Assembly: GCF_010731535.1 (NCBI RefSeq)
Contig: NZ_AP022581.1
Coordinates: 3,853,952-3,917,951, forward strand
Length of the DNA: 64,000 nt
Reading direction: 5' to 3'
From: Mycobacterium lacus
GTDB lineage: Bacteria; Actinomycetota; Actinomycetes; Mycobacteriales; Mycobacteriaceae
The translations under genes and the position numbers were made by a program. Position 1 is the stretch's first letter; every line of letters starts with the position of its first letter. This document shows, one piece after another, positions 1 through 7,628 of the stretch. The notes beneath the pieces were generated by a model, which did no database searches, had not been told where the DNA came from, and worked only from the letters and a program-made list of their open reading frames with translations.

Positions 1-52
1 AGCCGGTGAGCAGGCCTGCCACTACCGCCCCGGTGATCGCCAACCGCCACAT
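1..52 (-). CDS. Thioredoxin-like protein, N-terminal fragment (Rv0526-like)
   Basis: Only the first 17 codons are inside the window. An ATG at 52 lies two bases after the TGA of the phosphoglycerate-mutase-like gene, and the peptide begins MWRLAITGAVVAGLLTG, a hydrophobic run typical of a signal peptide or membrane anchor. In M. tuberculosis the next gene of this operon is a thioredoxin-like (ResA/TlpA type) secreted protein followed by cytochrome c maturation genes. The identity rests on position and the exported-looking start; the catalytic CxxC lies outside the window. Confidence 0.5.
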   Translation of the reverse strand, partial: MWRLAITGAVVAGLLTG

Positions 53-54
53 GG

Positions 55-663
55 TCAGACGCCCGCCGGCTGGGAATAGACCACGTCGATCAACCGGTCA
101 CCGTCGTAGACGAAGGAGGTCACCGACGCCAGCGCGCACTCCCGACGCCGCGGGTCGTGCCAGAGCCGCCTACCGGTCAGGTGCATCCGCAGCGTCCATA
201 CCGGCAGTTGGTGGCTGACGCACACCACCTCGTGGCCCGCACCTCGGGCACGCGCCTTGTCCACCGCGGTCGTCATCCGGGCCGCGATCTCGACGTAGGG
301 TTCGCCCCAGGACGGTGTGAATGGGTTGCGCAGATGCCACCAGAATCGCGGGTCCCGCCAGGCGCCGTCGCCCGGGCCGACTCGGCCGCCCTCAAAGAAG
401 TTGGCAGATTCGATGAGGTCCGGGTCGGTGTCCACCGGCAGGTCGTGTTTCGCGGCGATGGGTGCGGCGGTCTCCTGCGCCCGCTGCAGCGGGGAGGCGA
501 TCACCGCGACGATGTCGCGATCGGCCAGGAAGTCGGCGACCTTGTCGGCCTGGGCGACACCAGTCTCGGACAGGTGATATCCGGGCAGCCGACCGTAGAG
601 GATGCCGGTGGGGTTGTGGACCTCGCCGTGGCGCACCACGTGCACCTGGGTTTGCTCGGCCAT
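55..663 (-). CDS. Histidine phosphatase / phosphoglycerate mutase family protein (Rv0525-like)
   Basis: A 202-residue protein of the histidine phosphatase superfamily. The phosphoacceptor motif VRHGEVHNPTG is near residue 10, and the second conserved histidine appears as VCVSHQLPVW near residue 150. The family contains mutases and many phosphatases, and the substrate cannot be read from the sequence. The ATG at 663 overlaps the hemL stop in a TGATG junction, so it is probably translationally coupled to hemL. A cytosolic phosphatase is more likely than a glycolytic mutase because the true gpm gene is at 39196-39951. Confidence 0.85.
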   Translation of the reverse strand: MAEQTQVHVVRHGEVHNPTGILYGRLPGYHLSETGVAQADKVADFLADRDIVAVIASPLQRAQETAAPIAAKHDLPVDTDPDLIESANFFEGGRVGPGDGAWRDPRFWWHLRNPFTPSWGEPYVEIAARMTTAVDKARARGAGHEVVCVSHQLPVWTLRMHLTGRRLWHDPRRRECALASVTSFVYDGDRLIDVVYSQPAGV

Positions 664-2048
664 CAGGGTCTGTCCTCACGTGCAGCCGCCCTGGCGGCCC
701 GGCGGGCCGCAAAAGGCAGAGCGGCGGAGATCCGGTCGAACGCGGTGTCGTCGAGGGCGGCCGAGACAAACCACGCCTCGAAGGCGCTGCATGGCGGGTA
801 GACACCGGCGTCCAGCAAGGCGTGAAAGAACGCTGGATATCGCCAGGTTTCGCTGGCCCGCGCCGACGCGAAATCGGTCACCGGCTGGTCCCCGAAGAAC
901 ACGCTGAGCATGTTGCCGGCCCGTGGAATCTGGTGTGGCACACCGGCATCCGTCAGTGCCCCGGCTAGCAGCGCGGCCAGTCGGTCGGCGTTGGCATCCA
1001 GTGCGGCGTAGACCGCGCCATCGGCGGCGCGCAACGTTGCCAGCCCCGCGGCCGTCGCCACCGGGTTACCCGACAGCGTGCCCGCCTGATACACCGGCCC
1101 CAGCGGCGCCAGCCGCTCCATCACCTCGGCCCGCCCGCCGAACGCGGCGGCCGGCAGCCCACCGCTCATCACCTTGCCGAATGTGAACAGGTCGGCGGCG
1201 ACCGGATCGATTCCGTACCAACCACTTCGGCTCACCCTAAAGCCAGTCATCACCTCGTCGATGATCAGCAGCGCGCCGTGTTCGGCGGTGATGGCACGCA
1301 GCCCCGCGTTGTAGCCGGGTGCGGGTGGGACGACTCCCATGTTGCCGGGGCTGGCCTCGGTGATCACGGCGGCGATCTGCTCGCCGAACCGGGCGAAGGT
1401 CTGCCGCACCGCGTCGATGTCGTTGTAAGGCAACACGATTGTGTCGGCCGCGGCGGCGCCGGTGACCCCGGGCGAGGACGGCAGCCCCCGCGACGATCGC
1501 GAGCGCGGCGAAGCCGGGCGCTGGAGGTCGTCACATAAGCCCAGCGTTGCCACGCCCGAACCCGCGTCGGCCAGCAGCGCATCCACATGACCGTGGTAGC
1601 AGCCGGAGAACTTGATGATCTTGGCCCGGCCGGTGAAGCCTCGGGCCAGCCGGACCGCGCTCATGGTGGCCTCGGTGCCGGAGTTCACCAGCCGTACCCG
1701 CTCGACCGGCGCCACCCGCCCGATGATCTCGGCGGCCAGCTCGGTCTCCGCCGGGGTCGGCGCCCCGAACGACAAGCCGTTGGCGGCGGCGTTGGCGACG
1801 GCGTCGACGACGGCGGGGTGCGCGTGGCCCAGGATCATCGGGCCCCACGAGCAGACGAGGTCGACGTAGCGGTTGCCGTCGGCGTCGGTGAGCCAGCAGC
1901 CGTGCGCTTCGGTGATGAAGCGTGGAGTGCCGCCCACCGCCGAAAAGGCCCGAACCGGGGAGTTCACCCCGCCGGGAATGACCGCGCAGGCATCCGCGAA
2001 CAGCCGGGCCGAGGCCTTCACGGCGCGCGCTTGGTCAGTGCTACCCAC
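663..2048 (-). CDS. hemL: Glutamate-1-semialdehyde 2,1-aminomutase
   Basis: A PLP-dependent class III aminotransferase-fold enzyme of 461 residues that converts glutamate-1-semialdehyde to 5-aminolevulinate, the last step of the C5 route to tetrapyrroles. The PLP lysine is in TFGKVMSGGLPAAAFGG near residue 285, preceded by the cofactor-binding LLIIDEVMTGFR. The GTG at 2048 gives MGSTDQARA and the length usual for mycobacterial HemL. The loop near residues 180-200 is serine and arginine rich, as in other mycobacterial copies. The other haem genes hemA/C/D/B are about 15 kb away at 17008-22260. Confidence 0.95.
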   Translation of the reverse strand: MGSTDQARAVKASARLFADACAVIPGGVNSPVRAFSAVGGTPRFITEAHGCWLTDADGNRYVDLVCSWGPMILGHAHPAVVDAVANAAANGLSFGAPTPAETELAAEIIGRVAPVERVRLVNSGTEATMSAVRLARGFTGRAKIIKFSGCYHGHVDALLADAGSGVATLGLCDDLQRPASPRSRSSRGLPSSPGVTGAAAADTIVLPYNDIDAVRQTFARFGEQIAAVITEASPGNMGVVPPAPGYNAGLRAITAEHGALLIIDEVMTGFRVSRSGWYGIDPVAADLFTFGKVMSGGLPAAAFGGRAEVMERLAPLGPVYQAGTLSGNPVATAAGLATLRAADGAVYAALDANADRLAALLAGALTDAGVPHQIPRAGNMLSVFFGDQPVTDFASARASETWRYPAFFHALLDAGVYPPCSAFEAWFVSAALDDTAFDRISAALPFAARRAARAAAREDRP

Positions 2049-2231
2049 GACGACCAGTGTTCCAGCCGCTGCGGCGCGTTCAACTACAGGGTGTAAGCGT
2101 TGGCGGTCGGGCCGGAGTTGGTGGAGTTGGGCGCCCGCGGCCGCGCCAGAGGTTTGTCCACACTTCGGCGTCTATCCACAGCTGTCGGCTTTGGGACGTT
2201 ATCCGTGTCAGTGGTCGAATATGCTTCGAAT

Positions 2232-3575
2232 ATGCGTTCGATTGGTGTCCTGCTGGACGGGCTCGACGAGGCCGTGGCGGCGATCGGTGACGTCAACTTC
2301 GACGCCCTTGACCCCGTTGTCCGGCTGCGCGCGCTGGAGCGGCTGGAGACGGCTCGCCGGCGCCAGGTGGCGCTCAGTCACGATGTGATCGCGGGGCTGG
2401 CCAAGGAGGATCCCGCCGATATTGGCGGCCCGGTGCACAAGGTGGTCGCCGACTGGCTGCGGATCAGCTGCGCCGAGGCGCGCCGCCGGGTCCGAGATGT
2501 CGAACAGCTCTCGGCGCGGGTGACGCTGACCGGCCAGCAGTTGCCACCGGAACTGCCGGTCACCGCCGACGTGTGGCGCCACGGCATGCTCGACGGGCAG
2601 CACCTGCGGGTGATCCAGACCTTCGTGCGCGACCTGCCGCAGGACACACCGGCCGACACCGTCGAACACGCCGAACGATTTCTCGCCGACCAAGCCACCA
2701 AGTTGCGGCCCGACCAGCTGGAAAAGGTGGCGCACCGCTGTGCGCTGCTGATCAACCCCGACGGCAAATTCTCCGACGCCGACCGCGCACTTCGGCGCGG
2801 CTTTAGCTGGTGTGGCCAGCGCGCCGACGGGATGAGCATCGGCAAACTGGTCGCCTCCCCCGAACTGCGCGCCAACCTCGACGCCTGGTTCGCCCGCTTC
2901 GCCGCCCCCGGCATGTGCAACCCCGACGATGAGACCCCGTGCGTTAACGACCAACCCCCCGAGGCCACCGTCGGCAGCGACCGGCGCAGCCCCGCCCAGC
3001 GCCAACACGACGCCCTCAACGCTCTAGTCCGCGGCCAGCTGGGCGATCCGAAACTCGGCGTGCACAACGGCCTGCCGGTGACCGTCATCGTCTCCACCAC
3101 GCTGGCCGAGCTGACCTCGGGTGCGGGCCGGGCGGTGACCGGCGGCGGAACCCTCATCCCGATGCCCGACCTGATCCGCATGGCCCGCCACGCCTACCAC
3201 TATCTAGCCGTGTTCGACGAGCATTCCAGCCGCCCCCTGTATCTCGGCCGCACACGCCGCGTGGCCACACCGGATCAGCGCGTGGTCCTATATGCCAAGG
3301 ACCGCGGCTGCACCCACCCCGGCTGCGACGTCCCCGGTTACTGGTGTGAAGTCCACCACGTCGACGACTGGGCCGCCGGCGGCCAAACCAACGCCGACAA
3401 GCTCACCTTCGCCTGCACCCCCAACCACAAACAGGCCGGACAAGGCTGGCGCACAAGAAAACTCCCCAACGGCCGCACCGAATGGATCCCACCACCACAC
3501 CACGACCACGGCCAGGCAAGAACCAACGACTACCACCACCCCGAACGCCTCCTCACCGACGACGAGGACTGCTAA
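2232..3575 (+). CDS. 13E12-repeat family HNH endonuclease-like protein (DUF222 + HNH)
   Basis: About 447 residues from the ATG at 2232; the frame stays open upstream to 2100, so the start is uncertain. The N-terminal two thirds is the DUF222 domain typical of actinobacterial 13E12 proteins. The C-terminus carries an HNH nuclease module: CTHPGCDVPG, then CEVHHVDDWAAGG, then FACTPNHKQ, giving the zinc-binding cysteines and catalytic histidines. These genes are multicopy in mycobacteria and are linked to mobile-element-like spread, although a role is not established. It is divergent from hemL and borders the accessory cluster at 3745-8993, so it may mark an insertion junction. I see no frameshift. 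Confidence 0.85.
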   Translation: MRSIGVLLDGLDEAVAAIGDVNFDALDPVVRLRALERLETARRRQVALSHDVIAGLAKEDPADIGGPVHKVVADWLRISCAEARRRVRDVEQLSARVTLTGQQLPPELPVTADVWRHGMLDGQHLRVIQTFVRDLPQDTPADTVEHAERFLADQATKLRPDQLEKVAHRCALLINPDGKFSDADRALRRGFSWCGQRADGMSIGKLVASPELRANLDAWFARFAAPGMCNPDDETPCVNDQPPEATVGSDRRSPAQRQHDALNALVRGQLGDPKLGVHNGLPVTVIVSTTLAELTSGAGRAVTGGGTLIPMPDLIRMARHAYHYLAVFDEHSSRPLYLGRTRRVATPDQRVVLYAKDRGCTHPGCDVPGYWCEVHHVDDWAAGGQTNADKLTFACTPNHKQAGQGWRTRKLPNGRTEWIPPPHHDHGQARTNDYHHPERLLTDDEDC

Positions 3576-3744
3576 ACAGCTTGGCTGGAGTACAACCGGC
3601 AAGCTTTACTAGGTATATGACGCACACGGCGGCCAACTAATTGGCGACCGGCGCAATCGTTGCCCCACGCGAGCTGGAGACGATCACCGGCGGGCGCGTG
3701 TCGGTGCCGGCACCGGTGGGCCGGACACGTCACTCGCGCAGTAA

Positions 3745-4743
3745 CTATGCGCACGGGAACAGGGCGGCCGCATCGGCAGCCCGCGCCCACTGCTCGGCAA
3801 ACAGCCGGCTCACCTCGTCCAGCGCCGGGGTCAGCGGTTCGATGGTGCGGGTAACCAGGGCCCGCTGGTCCGTGGCGGCCACCGGGTGCCAGTACACGCC
3901 GTCGGCGGTGACCGTCACCTCCGGAACGAGCGATTCGCGCGCGAGCGCCAACCCCTCGGACGCAACGCCCTCCAAGGCGATCGGCCGGACCAGCTGATCG
4001 GCCCGGGCGATGCCGAGCCCATCCAGGAAGTCGTGAAACGCCGCTAGTTCGCCGGGTCCGGGCGCCGCAACCGTGGCGGCCACGCGCACTCGGAAGCCGA
4101 GTGACAACGCCACACGGATCCCGGCGACGGCCTTGGCCCACGTCCCGGCACCTCGATGCGAGTCGTGCAGATCCGGTGTCGCCGAGTCCAGACTGATCTG
4201 CAAGGCGAGCCCAGTCCTGGGCAGCGACTCCAGCGCGCGCAGCCCGCGGCCCTTGAACACCATGCCGTTGGTGAGCACGGTGGTGGGCAGCGTGTCGAGA
4301 CAGCTCCGGATGATCGTGCCGATGTCGGGCAGCAGAAACGGCTCACCGCCGGTGAGGAACAATTCGCGCACCCCCCAAGCCGCAGCCTCGCGGACCAGCC
4401 GGCCGATGCGCTCCGCACCGAGTTCGCGGTGCGGAGCGCTCGGTGACGACGACACGCAACAGTAATCGCAGGACAGGTTGCAGTGGAAGTTGGTGTACAG
4501 CCACAACCGCACTCCGGGCAGCCGGTCAGCGCCCAGGACGCTCGCGGGGTCGGGCGGACGGCCGCGCCGCACCACGAGGGTGCCGGCTCCCCCCTGGTCC
4601 ACGTCGGCGCGCACCAGGGTGTTCCCGGTCCGCGCGCACCACCGCTCGGCGAGCTCACGGTCCCGTTCGCTGCGGACCGCAACCTCGGCGGTGGCTCCCT
4701 GCGCGAGACCACCCACCCGGCGCATCAGATCCAGGATCACCAT
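3745..4743 (-). CDS. TusA-like domain fused to a radical SAM enzyme
   Basis: A 332-residue protein. Residues ~85-300 are a radical SAM core with the 4Fe-4S motif CNLSCDYC (CxxxCxxC) near residue 90 and the SAM-binding GGEPF near residue 130. No SPASM-type cysteine cluster follows; only one cysteine stands at the extreme C-terminus (FPCA). By eye, residues 1-65 resemble a TusA/SirA sulfurtransferase domain: helix, then GATAEVAV, then RELAERWCARTGNTLV, ending in LVVRRG. The usual CPxP cysteine would lie just before the start, and in-frame upstream codons read RPA, so the sulfur-carrying cysteine seems lost. The ATG overlaps the end of the binding-protein gene by 7 bases, so the two are probably translationally coupled. 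Substrate unknown. Confidence 0.8.
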   Translation of the reverse strand: MVILDLMRRVGGLAQGATAEVAVRSERDRELAERWCARTGNTLVRADVDQGGAGTLVVRRGRPPDPASVLGADRLPGVRLWLYTNFHCNLSCDYCCVSSSPSAPHRELGAERIGRLVREAAAWGVRELFLTGGEPFLLPDIGTIIRSCLDTLPTTVLTNGMVFKGRGLRALESLPRTGLALQISLDSATPDLHDSHRGAGTWAKAVAGIRVALSLGFRVRVAATVAAPGPGELAAFHDFLDGLGIARADQLVRPIALEGVASEGLALARESLVPEVTVTADGVYWHPVAATDQRALVTRTIEPLTPALDEVSRLFAEQWARAADAAALFPCA

Positions 4744-5555
4744 CGCGGGTCGATACCCTGCTCCTCAACGGCCTCGAAAAGCGGCTTGTACCCGTCCAGG
4801 TGCGGAGACACCCAGCGTCGTAAACCCTCGAGCTCCAAGATCTTTCGATGCTCAGGGTCATCCCAGCTCATCGCCAGCAACCGGTCGAGCCACGGCTGGT
4901 AGCGGTCGGCGGGCAGCGTGTCCAGTGCGGTGAACATGCAGTGGCAGTAGCCGTCGGTGCGCCACACCTCGGCCAGCGAATCCCCCATCAGCTCCGAGGC
5001 GCCCATCGCCGCCCACGTCGAGCTGCCGATCGCCGCCACATCGGCCGCACCCGCCAGCACGGCGTCCACCGCGTCCAGCTCGCTGCGGCCGGTATCGCCG
5101 TGTTTGCCGATGTCGGTGTCGAAGCGGACGATCTGCAGCTCCGACTCGGCTACACCAGCCCGGCGCAGGTAATAGAGCGGCAAGATCGCCGCGTGCGCGG
5201 AGTCGGCGGACCCGAGCGCGAGGCGCTTTCCGGCGATGTCACCGGCCCCCCGCAGCCCACTGCCCGCACGGGCCACAAACACGGTGGTGTAGTCGACGTC
5301 CGTATCGCGCTGGGCCAGCGCCGTGCAGTGCCCACCCGTCTGCAGCACGGTCCGCACGTAGGCGAGATTAGTGTTCCACGCAATGTCGATGTGCCCGGCG
5401 ATCAGCGAATCGACCAGCCGCGCGTAGTTGGAGTAGAGCACGAAATCCATTTGCCCGTCCGGGCTTTCCTGGAAGTAGCTTCGGATTCCCTCCCAGATCG
5501 GTACGACGTTGGGTGTGTAAGCGACTGCCCCGATGACGAGCGGATCGGCTGACAT
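4737..5555 (-). CDS. PhnD-like periplasmic-binding-fold protein, no signal peptide
   Basis: A 272-residue protein of the phosphate/phosphonate (PhnD) binding-protein fold. It begins with the strand LVIGAVAYTPNVVPIWEG, has the ligand-pocket segment VDSLIAGHIDIAWNTN near residue 50, and GKRLALGSADSAHA near residue 110. It starts at residue 1 of the fold with no signal peptide, lipobox or Tat motif, and no ABC permease or ATPase gene is nearby. That is unlike a transport binding protein. Some cytosolic enzymes use this fold, for example MqnA and MqnD of the futalosine pathway and Thi5, so an enzyme or sensor role is possible. It lies 8 bases after the ACAD-like gene and overlaps the radical SAM gene. 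Confidence 0.75.
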   Translation of the reverse strand: MSADPLVIGAVAYTPNVVPIWEGIRSYFQESPDGQMDFVLYSNYARLVDSLIAGHIDIAWNTNLAYVRTVLQTGGHCTALAQRDTDVDYTTVFVARAGSGLRGAGDIAGKRLALGSADSAHAAILPLYYLRRAGVAESELQIVRFDTDIGKHGDTGRSELDAVDAVLAGAADVAAIGSSTWAAMGASELMGDSLAEVWRTDGYCHCMFTALDTLPADRYQPWLDRLLAMSWDDPEHRKILELEGLRRWVSPHLDGYKPLFEAVEEQGIDPRW

Positions 5556-5563
5556 AACCCCTC

Positions 5564-6685
5564 CTAGAAGAGCGGCAGGCCGGTGACGGCCCTGCCGTAG
5601 AAGTCGTACAGCGCGTCGGCGGTTGGCGCCATCACCGCCCCCGCCCGAGCGTCACGGAAGGCACGCTCGATGGGCAGATGCTTGGAGAACGCGGCACCGC
5701 CACACACCCGCATCGCCGACTCGGTGATGGTCAGCGCGGCGTCGTTGGCCGATGCCTTCACGCCCAGCACGTGCGTCAAGGTGGCGTCGTCGGGCGAGCT
5801 CACGCTGTCGGCGACCAGGGCCAGATACGCCTTTTGCGCCGCCAGCGCGGTCCCCATCCGGGCGATCTGAGCGCGGATCGTCGGCAGCTCGGCCAGACTC
5901 CCGCCGAGATGTTCCAGCCGGGCACTCGCGACGTGCTTGACCGCGGCGGAGGTGGCAGCCGTGGCCAAACCCAGTGAGACGGCGGCGTTTCCGAGATTGA
6001 ACCACGGCAGCACCGTTTCCATCATGGTGCCGAATCCGCCGCCGAGTGCGCCGAGGCGATATGAGGACGGGACGCGGATGTCGACAGCCATTGGCGCAGA
6101 AGCATTTCCCCGCATACCCATGCCGGTGAAGCTGCCGGACACGCGCAGGCCCGGTGTGTCGGCCGGAACAGCGTAGAGATCAACGTCTCCCGCGGTGCCG
6201 TTCGCCGAACCGGCTGACACGACATAGACGTCCGCGAAGCCCGCCGAGGTCACCCAGCTCTTGTCGGCCCGCACAACGATGTGGTCACCGTCGGCCGTCG
6301 AGGTGGACACCGGCGCCCAGAAGTGCGAGCGGGAGCCCTTCTCGCTGAACGCCAAGGTGCCGAGTTGTTTTCCGGAAGCCATGTCCGCCAACAGATCCGG
6401 CAGACCCGTCGGCGGCGCCGCGGCGACCGTGACGGCGGCGGCGACGTGCATCAAGTAGATCATGGCGGTCGATCCACAGGAGGCCGAAAGTTGGGCGACG
6501 GCTTCGGTGAATTCCACTGGGCCCGCACCCATTCCGCCGACCTCGCGGGGCAGCACCAGGCCAAGGAGCCCGGTCGCCCGCAGCGCATCCACGGACTCGG
6601 CCGGGAAGGAACCGTCGGCATCCACCCGCTCGGCGTGTTCTGCAGCGATCGCAATGGCGTCCTGTAACGCCTCGGGTGCGACCAT
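5564..6685 (-). CDS. Acyl-CoA dehydrogenase-fold flavoprotein (monooxygenase-like)
   Basis: About 373 residues from the ATG at 6685, which shares one base with the stop of the DoxD-like gene (TAATG). The fold is that of an acyl-CoA dehydrogenase: N-terminal helical domain, a middle beta domain (TLAFSEKGSRSHFW near residue 125) and a C-terminal helical bundle with RVCGGAAF. The conserved tail RDARAGAVMAPTADALYDFYG aligns with the MCAD segment holding the catalytic glutamate (IYEGT), but here the position is alanine. Loss of this residue and the MAPTAD/LYDF ending are features of flavin monooxygenase branches such as the DszC/SfnB type. An oxygenase or reductase role is therefore more likely than beta-oxidation. 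Confidence 0.8.
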   Translation of the reverse strand: MVAPEALQDAIAIAAEHAERVDADGSFPAESVDALRATGLLGLVLPREVGGMGAGPVEFTEAVAQLSASCGSTAMIYLMHVAAAVTVAAAPPTGLPDLLADMASGKQLGTLAFSEKGSRSHFWAPVSTSTADGDHIVVRADKSWVTSAGFADVYVVSAGSANGTAGDVDLYAVPADTPGLRVSGSFTGMGMRGNASAPMAVDIRVPSSYRLGALGGGFGTMMETVLPWFNLGNAAVSLGLATAATSAAVKHVASARLEHLGGSLAELPTIRAQIARMGTALAAQKAYLALVADSVSSPDDATLTHVLGVKASANDAALTITESAMRVCGGAAFSKHLPIERAFRDARAGAVMAPTADALYDFYGRAVTGLPLF

Positions 6686-7575
6686 TACGCCCCTTTCACC
6701 CGTGTCATCCTGGAACCTGCCGCCAGGCCTACCACCGCGGCGCACACGAAAATCGCTGCGGTGGTGTTTGTTCCGCCGAGCCAGACTGAAGCCCTGCCGA
6801 CTTGCGCATAGATCGAAATGGCGGCGACCACCGCGACCGCGGCCGCGGCGATCGCGAGCACGCGCACTTGTGTCGCGGCCAGCATCGGCAGCGCGATCCC
6901 GATCAGCAACAGCGCGCCGCGAACGTTGTAATCGCCGAGCGAAAACTCCAAGGGCCTGATGCCGACGTTGGCGGGTTTGCCGCTGGCAAGACTACGCCAA
7001 ACGCCGATAAGACCGATCAGCCCCAGCACGATCCCCCAGCCGCCAAGCAGCCGGCGGCCCGCGACAGGCGTTCTCGCCGCGCGCACGGCGTCGACGGCGG
7101 CGTAGCGGGCACACGGGGTGAGCAACAAGACGACGTGGATGCCGAGCAGCATCGCGTACGACCACGGCCATTCCCCGGGCGACTCGGCCACCGACAGCCC
7201 TATCGCGAGTGACTGCCCGATGCCGATCAATGCGGCCAGCCGCACAGCCGTGCCCGTCAGCAGCAGCACCGCCAGCGCGGACTCGGTGACCAACACTGCC
7301 CACCCGAATGCGGTGAAATTCGGGAGCACCAGGTGCTCGACCGCCCAGCTGAACGGTTTGAACACCGGATGCTCGACCGCCAGGTGCGTGAAGTGGTACA
7401 GCCCACCGCGGCTGCGCTCGCCGAAGTCCGGTGGCACCTTCCAGACCACGTTGTAGAGCCAGATCAGCCCGGCCAGCAGCCGCAGGCCGGACAGCGCGAT
7501 CAGGCCGCCGGTCGCCGGGGGCGACCCGGGGGACAACAACAGATCCGTTCCGCGACGAACACCGGCCGCCCTCAT
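6685..7575 (-). CDS. DoxD/DoxX-like membrane protein (TQO small-subunit family)
   Basis: A 296-residue membrane protein with about seven to eight hydrophobic segments. The core from residue ~25 to ~165 resembles the thiosulfate:quinone oxidoreductase DoxD family: EHPVFKPFSWAVE, then WAVLVTESALAVLLL, then SPGEWPWSYAMLLGIHVVL. In archaea DoxDA oxidises thiosulfate with quinone reduction; most bacterial relatives are uncharacterised. The ATG at 7575 was chosen because a longer open frame upstream reads antisense-free through the permease gene but has shadow composition. It follows the permease gene by 53 bases and is translationally coupled to the flavoprotein gene. Confidence 0.75.
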   Translation of the reverse strand: MRAAGVRRGTDLLLSPGSPPATGGLIALSGLRLLAGLIWLYNVVWKVPPDFGERSRGGLYHFTHLAVEHPVFKPFSWAVEHLVLPNFTAFGWAVLVTESALAVLLLTGTAVRLAALIGIGQSLAIGLSVAESPGEWPWSYAMLLGIHVVLLLTPCARYAAVDAVRAARTPVAGRRLLGGWGIVLGLIGLIGVWRSLASGKPANVGIRPLEFSLGDYNVRGALLLIGIALPMLAATQVRVLAIAAAAVAVVAAISIYAQVGRASVWLGGTNTTAAIFVCAAVVGLAAGSRMTRVKGA

Positions 7576-7628
7576 GCCCTGCAGTATCACACGCGACAGG
7601 GGCCCGAGACCGGATGGCGCCGAAGAAT

